From Bradyrhizobium sp. LMTR 3 (lineage in GTDB: Bacteria; Pseudomonadota; Alphaproteobacteria; Rhizobiales; Xanthobacteraceae), in contig NZ_MAXC01000043.1 in assembly GCF_001693485.1 (NCBI RefSeq), forward strand, positions 124,001 through 188,000: a DNA stretch of 64,000 nt, written 5' to 3'. The position numbers and the translations under genes are program-made. Positions 30,777 through 39,487 of the stretch are shown piece by piece; positions within the stretch are counted from its first letter, which is position 1; each line of letters starts with the position of its first letter. Below the pieces are notes generated by a model. The model was given only the letters and a program-made list of their open reading frames with translations, was not told where the DNA came from and ran no database searches.

Positions 30777-31295
30777 TCAAAACTCCGCCGCGATCTTCGA
30801 CAGCATTTCGAGCAGCGCGACGCGGTTGGCGGGACCCAGCAGTTCGTTGAGACGCGCCTCGTGCTTGCTGGCCACCAGTTTCTTGGCGCGCGCCAGCACC
30901 GCCCTTCCCTTCTCCGTCAGAACCAGGATGTGCGAGCGACGGTCGTTGGTCGAGCGCATCCGGGCACAGAGGCCGCGGCTCTCCAGCGCATCCAGCATCG
31001 AGACGAAATTCGGCCTGAGGATGCCGAGCGTGTTGGCGATTTCGGTCTGGTTGCGCCCGGGATTGCGATCGAGCAACAATAGCACGGAGAATTGCGCCGG
31101 CGTCAGTTGCAGCGGCGCGACACAGCGCAGGAAGTCCTCGAATACCTTGAGCTGCGCGCGCTTGAGCGAATAGCCGAGCAGGTCGGCCAGTTCGCCCAGT
31201 TGCAGCCCGGCATTCTCCGCGGCGCCATCGGCGATTTCCTTGCCGTTGCCGCGCGACGACTTGACGACATCGGTCGCTGCCTTGGAAACTGTCAT
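30777..31295 (-). CDS. MarR family transcriptional regulator, candidate regulator of the hydroxycinnamate unit
   Basis: A 172-aa winged-helix regulator: alpha-1 about 40-60, then LTPAQFSVLLLLDRNPGRNQTEIANTLGILRPNFVSMLDALESRGLCARMRSTNDRRSHILVLTEKG, the full MarR DNA-binding core at roughly 70-140. The frame extends to 31376 through an AT-rich operator-like region; the ATG at 31295 is more likely. It is divergent from the ABC importer of the feruloyl-CoA synthase cluster. This matches the position of CouR, the p-coumaroyl-CoA-responsive repressor of R. palustris, so a hydroxycinnamoyl-CoA ligand is a reasonable inference. Confidence 0.9.
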   Translation of the reverse strand: MTVSKAATDVVKSSRGNGKEIADGAAENAGLQLGELADLLGYSLKRAQLKVFEDFLRCVAPLQLTPAQFSVLLLLDRNPGRNQTEIANTLGILRPNFVSMLDALESRGLCARMRSTNDRRSHILVLTEKGRAVLARAKKLVASKHEARLNELLGPANRVALLEMLSKIAAEF

Positions 31296-31343
31296 GGCGT
31301 GAGGCTCGCCCCCAAAAAGCTCGGCCGGTGACCGGGCCTTGAT

Positions 31344-31374
31344 GTTATATTTGATAATTGTTATTGGATATATC
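31344..31374. promoter_or_regulatory. Candidate MarR operator: two tandem 15-bp palindromes
   Basis: Two overlapping-phase sites of the pattern GTTAT-N5-ATAAC: GTTAT-ATTTG-ATAAT (31344-31358) and GTTAT-TGGAT-ATATC (31360-31374), each matching nine of ten half-site bases, offset 16 bp. They lie within a larger perfect inverted repeat, ATATTTGATA (31347-31356) and TATCAAATAT (31371-31380), in the marR/permease divergent gap. Exact 10/10 copies stand at 40316-40330 and 44543-44557. Confidence 0.7.
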
Positions 31375-31466
31375 AAATATCGGCGCCTTTCAACTGCCGA
31401 GATATGGGACGGCCGGCGGACCGTGCGAGGTCAGGACCGGCGACGCTTTTAGGGGGAGCGCCAGTC

Positions 31467-32507
31467 TTGAATACGACGATCATGCTGTTCCTGCTGCAGG
31501 ACGGCATCACCAATGGCGCGATCTATGCGCTGCTCGGGCTTGCGCTGGTGCTGGTGTTTGCCGTCACCCGCGTCATCCTGATCCCGCAGGGCGAGTTCGT
31601 GACCTTCGGCGCGCTGAGCTACGCCATGCTGGCAACCGGTCAGGTGCCGGGCACTGCAAAGCTGGCGATGGCCATGGGGGTGGTCGCCTTCGGCCTCGAC
31701 CTGTTTGAGGCACGGCGATCGTTACGGCTGAAGCGGGTCGCGCGCGCCTTTGCCCTCAACATCGCTCTCCCCGCTGCGATCCTGGCTCTGACCTACGGCC
31801 TTGCCGGTCCCAAGACCCCGATTGCGGTCAACATCGCGCTGTCGCTTTTGATCGTCGCGGCGATCGGGCTGTTCCTCTACCGCATCGCGTTTCAACCGAT
31901 CGCTCATACCTCGGTGCTGGTGCTGCTGATCGCCTCCGTCGGCTGCCATCTCGCGCTGCAGGGCCTGGGGCTCGTGTTCTTCGGCGCCGAGGGCCTGCGC
32001 GGGCCGGCGCTGTCGAATGCCGCACTGACGATCGGCCCGCTGCGCTTCACCGGCCAGAGCCTCGCGGTCTACGGGCTGACGATCGCCTTCATCGTCGCGC
32101 TGTGGCTGTTCTTCGGCTTCACGCTGATGGGCAAGGCGTTGCGCGCTACCGCCGTCAACCGCCTCGGCGCCCGCCTCGTCGGTATCCGCACCACGCTGTC
32201 GGGGCAGATTGCTTTCCTGCTGGCATCCCTGATTGGAGCGATCTCCGGGATCCTGATCGTGCCGATCACTACGCTCTATTACGACACCGGCTTCCTGATC
32301 GGCCTGAAAGGTTTTATTGCCGCGATCATCGGCGGACTCGTCAGCTATCCGCTGACGGCTGTCGCAGCCTTGCTGGTCGGCAGCGTCGAGGCGTTCTCAT
32401 CGTTCTACGCCAGCAATTTCAAGGAGGTTATCGTCTTTACGCTGATCCTTCCCGTGCTGGTGCTGCGTTCGCTCGCAGCGCCCGCGGTCGAGGAAGAGAA
32501 GGATTGA
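31467..32507 (+). CDS. ABC importer permease (LivH type) of the hydroxycinnamate unit
   Basis: A 346-aa inner-membrane permease with about eight hydrophobic segments. The opening FLLQDGITNGAIYALLGLALVLVFAVTRVILIPQGEFVTFGAL has the family pattern, and the ALRATAVNRLGARLVGIRTTLSGQIAFLLASLIGAISGIL segment near 230-270 is the coupling region. Compared with the first importer's LivH (292 aa) it carries an extra segment of about 50 residues after the third hydrophobic stretch (around FEARRSLRLKRVARAFALNI). The start is TTG at 31467, eight bases after AGGGGGAG; an ATG at 31482 is possible. Starts five bases before the permease-ATPase gene ends the coupling gap. Confidence 0.88.
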   Translation: MNTTIMLFLLQDGITNGAIYALLGLALVLVFAVTRVILIPQGEFVTFGALSYAMLATGQVPGTAKLAMAMGVVAFGLDLFEARRSLRLKRVARAFALNIALPAAILALTYGLAGPKTPIAVNIALSLLIVAAIGLFLYRIAFQPIAHTSVLVLLIASVGCHLALQGLGLVFFGAEGLRGPALSNAALTIGPLRFTGQSLAVYGLTIAFIVALWLFFGFTLMGKALRATAVNRLGARLVGIRTTLSGQIAFLLASLIGAISGILIVPITTLYYDTGFLIGLKGFIAAIIGGLVSYPLTAVAALLVGSVEAFSSFYASNFKEVIVFTLILPVLVLRSLAAPAVEEEKD

Positions 32508-32512
32508 CGACG

Positions 32513-34282
32513 ATGAACCAGCGCACCCCTCTCATCATCTTCGCGCTCGTGATGGCAGCGATCCCGTTCATTCCGGGCGTCCCGCCATTCTGGATCGTGC
32601 TGCTCAACAATATCGGCCTCGCCGCACTGGTGGCGATGGGCTTGGTGATCTTGACCGGCGTCGGCGGCCTCACCTCGTTCGGCCAGGCCGCCTTCTGCGG
32701 CTTCGGCGCCTACACCACGGCGGTATTGACCACGGCCTACGGCTTCTCGCCATGGCTGACGCTGCCGCTCTCGCTCGTGGTCAGCGGCATCGCCGCCGTC
32801 CTGCTCGGCATCGTCACGGTACGGCTGTCCGGCCATTATCTGCCGCTCGGTACCATCGCCTGGGGCATCGGCCTGTTTTACCTGTTCAGCAAGCTGGAAT
32901 TCCTAGGCCGCAATGACGGCATCTCCGGCATCCCGCCGCTCTCGATCGGCAATTTCCGGATGCTCGATCCCGGCACGATCTATTTCGCGATCTGGATCGC
33001 GGTGCTGGTCTCGGCGCTCCTGACCATGAACCTCCTGGACTCCCGCACCGGCCGCGCGATCCGCGCGCTGCGGCGCGGGCATATCGCCGGCGAAGCGTTC
33101 GGCGTACAGACGCCGCGCGCCAAGCTTCTGGTGTTCATCTATGCGGCTGTGCTCGCGGGCCTGTCCGGCTGGCTCTATGCGCATTTCCAGCGCGCCGCCA
33201 ATCCGACCCCGTTCGGCGCGCAGGCCGGCATCGAATATCTGTTCATCGCCGTGGTCGGCGGCGCCGGCTATGTCTGGGGCGCGGTGCTCGGCGCCGGCAT
33301 CGTCGTGATCCTCAAGGAGATCCTGCAGAGCTATCTGCCCTATATCTTTGGCGGCCAGAGCCAGCTCGAGACCATCGTGTTCGGCATCCTGCTGGTCGTT
33401 CTGCTGCAACTGGCGCCGACCGGCGTTTGGCCCTGGCTGATGGCGCGACTGCCGATCCAGCCGGGCCGCAATAAGCCCGATGCGTCGCTTCCGCTTGCCA
33501 CGCCCGCGCGAGCACAGGCTTCGTCCGCCGTGCTGCTGCAGATCGAGAAGGCGCGCAAGCAGTTCGGCGGCGTGATTGCCGTCAACGACGTCTCCTTCGA
33601 CGTCCAGGCCCGCGAGATCGTTGCCCTGATCGGCCCCAACGGCGCCGGCAAGAGCACGACCTTCAACCTGATCACGGGCGTGCTGACGACGACCGGCGGC
33701 ACCATCTCGGTGCTCGGCAACAAGGTCGACAACGCTCCGCCGCAGGAAGTGGTAAGGCTCGGCGTCGCGCGCACCTTCCAGCATGTCAAGCTGGTCCCTG
33801 ACATGACCGTGCTGGAGAACGTCGCGATCGGTGCGCATTTGCGGGGGTCTGCGGGCGCGATCTCCAGCATGTTCCGGCTCGACCGGTCCGACGAGGCGAA
33901 ATTGCTGGCGGAAGCCGCCCGCCAGATCGAGCGCGTCGGCCTCGGCGACCAGATCGACCAGTTGGCGGGAAGCCTGTCGCTCGGCCAGCAGCGCATTGTC
34001 GAGATTGCACGCGCGCTGTGCGTCGATCCCCTGCTGCTGCTGCTCGACGAGCCGGCCGCGGGACTGCGCCACATGGAAAAGCAGCGGCTCGCTGCCCTGC
34101 TCCGTCAATTGCGGGACGGCGGCATGTCGGTGCTGCTGGTCGAGCACGACATGGGTTTTGTGATGGATCTCGCCGACCGCGTCGTCGTGCTGGATTTCGG
34201 CACCAAGATCGCCGAGGGCACGCCGGATGCGATCAAGACCAATCCCGATGTGATCAAGGCCTATCTCGGAGCTACCGCATGA
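32513..34282 (+). CDS. ABC importer permease-ATPase fusion (LivM-LivG) of the hydroxycinnamate unit
   Basis: A 589-aa single reading frame joining two subunits that are separate in the first importer. Residues 1-310 are a LivM-type permease (GLVILTGVGGLTSFGQAAFCGFGAYTTA near 43; RTGRAIRALRRGHIAGEAFGVQTPRAKLLVF coupling region). A linker of about 30 residues (RNKPDASLPLATPARAQASS) leads to a LivG-type ATPase at about 343-589 with Walker A GPNGAGKST at 374, Q-loop in ARTFQHVKLV, signature LSLGQQRIVEIARAL, Walker B LLLLDEPAAG near 508 and switch His in VEHDMG. The fusion fixes stoichiometry; such fusions are known in this transporter class. It overlaps the next gene by four bases. Confidence 0.93.
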   Translation: MNQRTPLIIFALVMAAIPFIPGVPPFWIVLLNNIGLAALVAMGLVILTGVGGLTSFGQAAFCGFGAYTTAVLTTAYGFSPWLTLPLSLVVSGIAAVLLGIVTVRLSGHYLPLGTIAWGIGLFYLFSKLEFLGRNDGISGIPPLSIGNFRMLDPGTIYFAIWIAVLVSALLTMNLLDSRTGRAIRALRRGHIAGEAFGVQTPRAKLLVFIYAAVLAGLSGWLYAHFQRAANPTPFGAQAGIEYLFIAVVGGAGYVWGAVLGAGIVVILKEILQSYLPYIFGGQSQLETIVFGILLVVLLQLAPTGVWPWLMARLPIQPGRNKPDASLPLATPARAQASSAVLLQIEKARKQFGGVIAVNDVSFDVQAREIVALIGPNGAGKSTTFNLITGVLTTTGGTISVLGNKVDNAPPQEVVRLGVARTFQHVKLVPDMTVLENVAIGAHLRGSAGAISSMFRLDRSDEAKLLAEAARQIERVGLGDQIDQLAGSLSLGQQRIVEIARALCVDPLLLLLDEPAAGLRHMEKQRLAALLRQLRDGGMSVLLVEHDMGFVMDLADRVVVLDFGTKIAEGTPDAIKTNPDVIKAYLGATA

Positions 34283-35010
34283 GTGCGCTGTTATCGGTCT
34301 CCGACGCCCACGTTTCCTACGGCAAGGTCGAAGCCGTGCGCTCGGTTTCGCTCGAGGTCGCCGACGATGAGATCGTCACCATCATCGGCGCCAACGGCGC
34401 CGGCAAGACCACGCTGCTGAACGCCATCATGGGCGTGCTGCCGCTCAAGGGCGCCACCGCCTTCGCCGGCACCGACATGACCCCGCTCGACATCGAGGAT
34501 CGCGTCGCGGCGGGCCTCTGTCTCGTGCCGGAGCACCGCGAATTGTTCGGCACGATGAACGTCGAGGACAATCTGCAGCTCGGCGCCTTCCGGATTCCGA
34601 AGGCAACCGCGGCAAGGTCGTTCGAGCGGGTCTACACGCTGTTTCCGCGGCTCAAGGAGCGGCGCAAGCAATTGGCCGGCACGCTCTCCGGCGGCGAGCA
34701 GCAGATGCTGGCGATGGGCCGCGCCCTGATGGGCGCGCCAAAGCTGTTGATGCTCGACGAACCGAGCCTTGGTCTCGCGCCGATCATCGTGGCCGATATC
34801 TTCCGCACCATCGGCGAATTGCGCGCCGCCGGGGTCTCGGTGCTGCTGGTCGAACAGAATGCGCAAGCGGCGCTTAAAATCGCCGACCGCGCCTACGTCA
34901 TGGAACTCGGCGAATTCATCCTGTCCGGATCGGCCAAGGATATCGCCAGCAACCAGCGCGTCGCGGCGAGCTATCTCGGCTTCCAGCACGAGGGCGCAAG
35001 CGGGATTTAG
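34279..35010 (+). CDS. ABC importer ATP-binding protein (LivF type) of the hydroxycinnamate unit
   Basis: A 243-aa ATPase with Walker A GANGAGKTT near 37, CLVPEHRELFGTMNVEDNLQLG near 80, signature LSGGEQQMLAMGRAL near 138, Walker B LLMLDEPSLGLAP near 160 and the VEQNAQ switch region of LivF proteins. Translation is coupled to the upstream fusion gene by an ATGA overlap. It is the last rightward gene of this importer; the cognate binding protein is on the opposite strand at 35130-36281, with a family A repeat between the convergent ends. Confidence 0.92.
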   Translation: MSALLSVSDAHVSYGKVEAVRSVSLEVADDEIVTIIGANGAGKTTLLNAIMGVLPLKGATAFAGTDMTPLDIEDRVAAGLCLVPEHRELFGTMNVEDNLQLGAFRIPKATAARSFERVYTLFPRLKERRKQLAGTLSGGEQQMLAMGRALMGAPKLLMLDEPSLGLAPIIVADIFRTIGELRAAGVSVLLVEQNAQAALKIADRAYVMELGEFILSGSAKDIASNQRVAASYLGFQHEGASGI

Positions 35011-35022
35011 TTAGTCGGCGGC

Positions 35023-35113
35023 GTAGGGTGGGCAAAGGCGCGCTCGCGCCGTGCCCACCATCTCTCCTGTTCGTCGCTTGATGGTGGGCACGCTGACGCT
35101 TTGCCCACCCTAC
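35023..35113. repeat. Dispersed palindromic repeat, family A copy 2
   Basis: Arms GTAGGGTGGGCAAAG and CTTTGCCCACCCTAC with inner GTGCCCACCAT and ATGGTGGGCAC; 91 bp. It lies between two convergent genes and could act as a bidirectional 3'-end structure. Confidence 0.92.
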
Positions 35114-35129
35114 GGACCTCGCCCGGGGC

Positions 35130-36281
35130 CTACTTCGCCGGAACGTACTTGCCGTCCTTCACGGTCAGGATGATGCGCGAGCGGTCGTCGAGGCCGTAGC
35201 GATCCTTTTCGGTGAAGTTGTAGACGCCCTGGCTTGCCGCGATTTCCTTCTCCGAGATCAGCGCCAGACGGATCGCCTCGCGGAATTCCGGCGTACCCGG
35301 CTTGGCCTTCTTCAGCGCCACCGGTATCACGCGCTTGAGCACTTCAAAGGCGTCATAGGAATGGCCGGCGAACTGGCTGCGGCTGTTGGCGCCATACTTG
35401 GCTTCGTAGGCGGTGTTGAGCGCCAGACCCGGCTTCTTGGTCAGCGCGCTGTCGGGCTGGGATTCCGGCGACATCACCGGACCCGAGGCCATGATCACGC
35501 CCTCGGCCGCCGCGCCTGCGATGCGGACGAAGTCCATGCTGGCGGCGCCGTGGGTCTGGTAGATCAGGCCCTTGTAGCCGCGCTCGCGCAGCGTGGTTTG
35601 CGGTAGGGCTGCGGCGGTACCGGAGGCGACGACCAGGATCGCGTCGGGATTGGCGGCGACCAGCTTCAGCGCCTGGCCTGCGACCGAGGTATCCGGACGA
35701 GCAAACCGTTCTTCGGTGCTCATGGTCAACCCCATCGGGACGGCCTGAGCCTTGAAGTCGTTGGCCCAGAGATCGCCGTAGGAATCGCCGAAACCGATAA
35801 AGCCGACGGTCTTGATGCCGTGTGCCTTCATGTGCTCGTACAGCACCTTGCCCATGATCGGGATCGGCTGCGGCATCGCGACCGACCACTTCATGCGCGC
35901 CTCGTTGATCGGCAGCGGCGCCAGGCCGAAATGCGGAATCCCCGCTTCGTTCGCAACCGTGGAGACCGCAACCGTCGGAGGCGTGGTCGAGGAGCCCATG
36001 ATGATGTCGGCCTTCGACTCGGTGACGAAGCGCCGTGCATTGGTGGTCGCCGCGGTCGGATCGCCGCCGTCATCGAGCACGATGACTTTGATCGGCACGC
36101 CGCCGATTTCCTTCGGCACGAAATCGAGCGAGTTGCGTTCGGGAATACCGAGAGCGGCTGCGGGACCGGTCGTGGTGACGGTGATGCCGATCGTGATTTC
36201 ATTGGTCTGTGCAACCGCCGGCGAGCCCGGCAAGGCGAGAGCCGCTACAACGGCTGCAGCGGACAAAAAGGCCTTCTTCAT
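35130..36281 (-). CDS. Periplasmic substrate-binding protein of the hydroxycinnamate ABC importer
   Basis: A 383-aa type I periplasmic binding protein. A signal peptide (MKKAFLSAAAVVAALALPGSPAVA) precedes QTNEITIGITVTTTGPAAALGIPERNSLDF; the mature lobe contains ADIIMGSSTTPPTVAVSTVANEAGIPHFGLAP and YDAFEVLKRVIPVALKKAKPG. It lies downstream of the thioesterase gene on the same strand with its own good ribosome site (AAGGGAGG). In R. palustris the binding protein in the equivalent position (CouP) binds p-coumarate and related aromatics (recalled), which fits the enzymes here. Confidence 0.9.
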   Translation of the reverse strand: MKKAFLSAAAVVAALALPGSPAVAQTNEITIGITVTTTGPAAALGIPERNSLDFVPKEIGGVPIKVIVLDDGGDPTAATTNARRFVTESKADIIMGSSTTPPTVAVSTVANEAGIPHFGLAPLPINEARMKWSVAMPQPIPIMGKVLYEHMKAHGIKTVGFIGFGDSYGDLWANDFKAQAVPMGLTMSTEERFARPDTSVAGQALKLVAANPDAILVVASGTAAALPQTTLRERGYKGLIYQTHGAASMDFVRIAGAAAEGVIMASGPVMSPESQPDSALTKKPGLALNTAYEAKYGANSRSQFAGHSYDAFEVLKRVIPVALKKAKPGTPEFREAIRLALISEKEIAASQGVYNFTEKDRYGLDDRSRIILTVKDGKYVPAK

Positions 36282-36369
36282 TCATTCCTCCCTTGACTAT
36301 CTATTTATTGTCTTAAGCAAACTTCGGTGGGCTATTCAGCCCCTTCTTTAGGTCATGCCGGATAGTAAG

Positions 36370-36789
36370 TCAGCCCCGCATGAAACGCTCGATGATCTCC
36401 GGCGGCATCGGCGCCGATTTCAGCTTCGCGGGATCGTCCGGGTGCTTGCCGACCAGCACGCGGGTTTCGAACGCCTCGATCGCCAATGCCTCGCCCTTGA
36501 AGACGTTGTGAACCACCTCGAAGCTGGAGCGCTTGAAGCTCTCGATCCGGCTTTCGATCCGGATCCAGTCGCCATGGGTGGACGGGATATGAAATTTGGC
36601 CCTTGTGTCGACCATGGGAATGCCGACCAGACCATATTTGCGGATGAGGTCCTGCTTCGAAAAGCCGGCGGCTTCGAACATGATCGAGGTGGAATCGTCG
36701 AACATCGCGAAATAACGCGGGTAGTAAACGATGTTGGCGGGGTCGCAATCGCCCCACTGGATCTGCACATCGCGCCGGTTGACGAACAT
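36370..36789 (-). CDS. Hotdog-fold acyl-CoA thioesterase, 4-hydroxybenzoyl-CoA thioesterase type
   Basis: A 139-aa single hotdog domain. The N-terminus has QWGDCDPANIVYYPRYFAMFD, matching the 4HBT family core in which the Asp of CDP (residue 16 here) is the catalytic carboxylate. The GLVGIPMVDTRAKFHIPSTHGDWIRIES segment follows. The frame is open to 36831 but the ATG at 36789 gives the family start. The SDR gene ends 13 bp upstream on the same strand. With a CoA ligase, crotonase and SDR in the operon and pobA nearby, the likely reaction is release of 4-hydroxybenzoate (or a relative) from its CoA ester (inference). Confidence 0.87.
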   Translation of the reverse strand: MFVNRRDVQIQWGDCDPANIVYYPRYFAMFDDSTSIMFEAAGFSKQDLIRKYGLVGIPMVDTRAKFHIPSTHGDWIRIESRIESFKRSSFEVVHNVFKGEALAIEAFETRVLVGKHPDDPAKLKSAPMPPEIIERFMRG

Positions 36790-36802
36790 GGGATGAAGTA
36801 TC

Positions 36803-37564
36803 CTAGCGCGGCGCCATGCGAAGCGCGGCATCGAGCCGCACCACCTCGCCGTTCAAATAAGGGTTGTCGATCATGTGCAGCGCGAGCGAGGCGAACTCGT
36901 CGGCCTGACCGAGGCGGCGCGGGAACGGGATCGAGGCGGCCAGCGAATCCTGCGCTTCCTGCGGCAGGTTGGCGAGCAGCGGCGTGAGGAACAGGCCGGG
37001 CGCGATCGTCAGCACGCGAATCCCGAACTGCGCCAGTTCGCGCGCAATCGGCAGCGTCATGGCGACGATGCCGCCCTTGGAAGCCGAATAAGCCGACTGA
37101 CCGATCTGGCCGTCATAGGCCGCGACCGAGGCGGTCGAGATCACCACGCCGCGCTCGCCGGTCGCAAGCGGCTCGAGCTTCGACATAGGAGCGGTCGCCA
37201 GCCGCAGCATGTTGAACGAGCCGATCAGGTTGACCTTGATTACCTTGTCGAAATCGCCGAGCGCCATCGGACCGTCCTTGCCGATCACGCGCTTGGCGAC
37301 GCCGATGCCGGCGCAGTTCACCAGCACGCGCGCCGGACCATGGGCCGCCGCCGCCTTGGCGATCGCGGCTTCCGCCGAGGCGGCATCGGAAACGTCACAG
37401 ATCACGGCGACGCCACCGATCTCGGCCGCGACGGCCTCTGCCAGGTCGGCGTTGAGATCGCAGACTGCGACCTTGGCGCCCTGCGCCGCGAGGCGGCGCG
37501 CGGTCGCCGCGCCCAATCCCGATGCGCCGCCGGTGACGATGGCGGCCTGGTCCTTCAACTGCAT
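36803..37564 (-). CDS. SDR family oxidoreductase, 3-hydroxyacyl-CoA dehydrogenase type 2-like
   Basis: A 253-aa short-chain dehydrogenase: TGGASGLG at 11-18, VNCAGIG near 84, catalytic Ser in ISTASVAAYDGQIGQSAYSASKGG with Tyr near 159 and Lys near 163. The stretch DQAAIVTGGASGLGAATARRLAAQGAKVAVCDLN and the end LNGEVVRLDAALRMAPR resemble type-2 3-hydroxyacyl-CoA dehydrogenases, which would oxidise the beta-hydroxy intermediate formed by a crotonase. It lies between feruloyl-CoA synthase (36 bp) and the thioesterase (13 bp) in one leftward operon. If it does this, the side chain is shortened by a beta-oxidative rather than purely retro-aldol route. Confidence 0.88.
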   Translation of the reverse strand: MQLKDQAAIVTGGASGLGAATARRLAAQGAKVAVCDLNADLAEAVAAEIGGVAVICDVSDAASAEAAIAKAAAAHGPARVLVNCAGIGVAKRVIGKDGPMALGDFDKVIKVNLIGSFNMLRLATAPMSKLEPLATGERGVVISTASVAAYDGQIGQSAYSASKGGIVAMTLPIARELAQFGIRVLTIAPGLFLTPLLANLPQEAQDSLAASIPFPRRLGQADEFASLALHMIDNPYLNGEVVRLDAALRMAPR

Positions 37565-37599
37565 GGTGCTCTCCCTGACAAGCTTCTCAGCGAATTCGG

Positions 37600-39486
37600 T
37601 TACAACGTAATCACCTGCGCCGGTGGCGCGGGCGAATAGATCTCCTCGATCAGCGCAGTGCGGTTCTCCAGAACAGCGCGCTGATTGATCGAACCCTTGT
37701 CGGTGACCTCGCCGCGATCGATCGACAGCGGCGTATCGAGCAGCACCGCGCGCGTGATCCTGGTCGATGAACCCGTCGCGCCCGCGACGAGATTCTTAAA
37801 GCGTTCGCGGAAGGCCGCGACGATCAGCGGATCGGACGCCGCGGCAGCGAGGTCGTCGACCGGAAGCGTCGGATTGATCAGGCGGCAACCGTCGAGATCG
37901 AGCACCACCAGCGCCGATATTTCGTCGCGGTTGATGCCGGCAATGACGACGTCGCGCACCAGCGGCGCGCAGGCCGCGACGAAGCGCGCCCGTAACGGGC
38001 CGACGCTGACCCAGGTGCCGCTGGCAAGCTTGAAGTCCTCACCGATGCGGCCGTCGAAATCGAAGCCGGCGTCGAAATTATCTGCAACGGCCGGCTTGAG
38101 CGCATCGCCCATCTTGTAGAAGCCTTCCTCATCGAAGGACTTCGCCGTCATATCAGGCTGACGCCAATAGCCGGGCATCACATTCGGACCCTTGGCGCGA
38201 ACCTCCAGCTTGCCATTATTGGGCACGAGTTTCGCATCATTGCCCAAAACCGGCAGTCCGACATGGCCGGAGCGGCTGGTCACCGGATTGACCGACATGA
38301 AGAACGGTGCAGTCTCCGTGGCGCCGAGGCCGGTCAGCATCGGCACGCGATAGCCGGTTTCCTGCACCGACAATTCGTCGAGGCTGTTCCAGACGAAGGC
38401 CGACAGCGCCGCGCCCGAGAAGAACATCGCATGCAGCCGCGCAAAGAACTTTTTGCGCAAGGCCGCATCGTCGCGCAGATAGGGCAATAGCGATTCATAG
38501 CCCTTGGGCACGTTGAAATAGACCGTCGGCGAAATCTCCTGGAGATTGCGCACGGTCTCTTCAATGCCGCCGGGCATCGGCTTGCCCTCGTCGAGATACA
38601 TCGAGCCGCCATTATAGAGCGTCAGCCCGATATTGTGATTGCCGCCAAACGTGTGATTCCACGGCAGCCAATCGACGATGACCGGCGGCTCGTCCTTCAG
38701 GAACGCCAGCGTCTCGCGCAGCATCACCTGATTGGCGCAGATCATGCGTTGCGTGTTGATCACGGCCTTCGGGTTACCGGTCGAGCCCGACGTCAGCAGG
38801 AACTTTGCTATCGTATCTGGCCCGATCGACTCGTGCACCGCGTCGAGCCGCGGATGCAGCGGTGTCGCCATCAGGTCCGCAAGCGTCGTGACATCACGGC
38901 CCGGCACCGCACCGCGCGAGGCGGCGATCTCGGTGCCATCAGACACATTGGCGGCGAGCGCATCGGCGAATTTCGTCGCGTCGTCGACGAACACGAGACC
39001 GGGAGTCAACAGCTTCATCAGATAGCTGAGCTTGCCGTAGTCGCGCGATACCAGCGAATAGGCCGGCGATACCGGACAGAAGGGAATGCCGGCATAGAGC
39101 GCGCCGAACGCTATGAGCGCATGATCGACCGAGTTGCCGGACAGGATGACGACCGGCTTTTCCGCCGAAAGTCCACGCGCCAGCAGCGCAGACGCGATGT
39201 GCCGCGACGACGTCAGGAGTTCTGCATAGGTGATCTGCCGCCAGCCGCGTGCCGCGTTGCGCTCCGCCATGAAGACCCGATCGGGCGCCGCTGCGGCCCA
39301 ATGATGCAGGCGGTCGGTGATGCGCGCCGGATAGTCGCGCAACTGCGCTTTCGGCCGCAAATAGATGGTGCCGTCGTCGCGGCGCTCGACATGCACCGCG
39401 GGCGTGCCGAACGAGATCGGGCGCAGCGGATGATCGGCGCGCGCGGCTGAATCGGTCGAGGCGGACATGCTGGGCTTGGCGCTCAT
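37600..39486 (-). CDS. Feruloyl-CoA synthase (hydroxycinnamate-CoA ligase)
   Basis: A 628-aa ANL-superfamily ligase activating ferulate, p-coumarate or related acids to CoA esters (homologous to Fcs and R. palustris CouB). Motifs: LLTSGSTGNPKAVINTQ near 230, DWLPWNHTFGGNHNIGLTLYNGG near 272 (a stretch typical of feruloyl-CoA synthases), GLGATETAPFFMSVNP near 385, AKGPNVMPGYWRQPDMTAKSFDEEGFYKMGDA near 440 and a final region with DRGEVTDKGSINQRAVL. Its ATG follows the crotonase stop after a single base, so the two are coupled. A second, partial homologue is at the right end of the window. Confidence 0.93.
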   Translation of the reverse strand: MSAKPSMSASTDSAARADHPLRPISFGTPAVHVERRDDGTIYLRPKAQLRDYPARITDRLHHWAAAAPDRVFMAERNAARGWRQITYAELLTSSRHIASALLARGLSAEKPVVILSGNSVDHALIAFGALYAGIPFCPVSPAYSLVSRDYGKLSYLMKLLTPGLVFVDDATKFADALAANVSDGTEIAASRGAVPGRDVTTLADLMATPLHPRLDAVHESIGPDTIAKFLLTSGSTGNPKAVINTQRMICANQVMLRETLAFLKDEPPVIVDWLPWNHTFGGNHNIGLTLYNGGSMYLDEGKPMPGGIEETVRNLQEISPTVYFNVPKGYESLLPYLRDDAALRKKFFARLHAMFFSGAALSAFVWNSLDELSVQETGYRVPMLTGLGATETAPFFMSVNPVTSRSGHVGLPVLGNDAKLVPNNGKLEVRAKGPNVMPGYWRQPDMTAKSFDEEGFYKMGDALKPAVADNFDAGFDFDGRIGEDFKLASGTWVSVGPLRARFVAACAPLVRDVVIAGINRDEISALVVLDLDGCRLINPTLPVDDLAAAASDPLIVAAFRERFKNLVAGATGSSTRITRAVLLDTPLSIDRGEVTDKGSINQRAVLENRTALIEEIYSPAPPAQVITL

Positions 39487-39487
39487 G

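Noticed and set aside
36300..36350. GGGCT-ATTC-AGCCCC hairpin as a terminator between thioesterase and binding-protein genes
   Set aside because: On the minus strand, where the operon is read, it lacks a U-tract; the stem is only five pairs.
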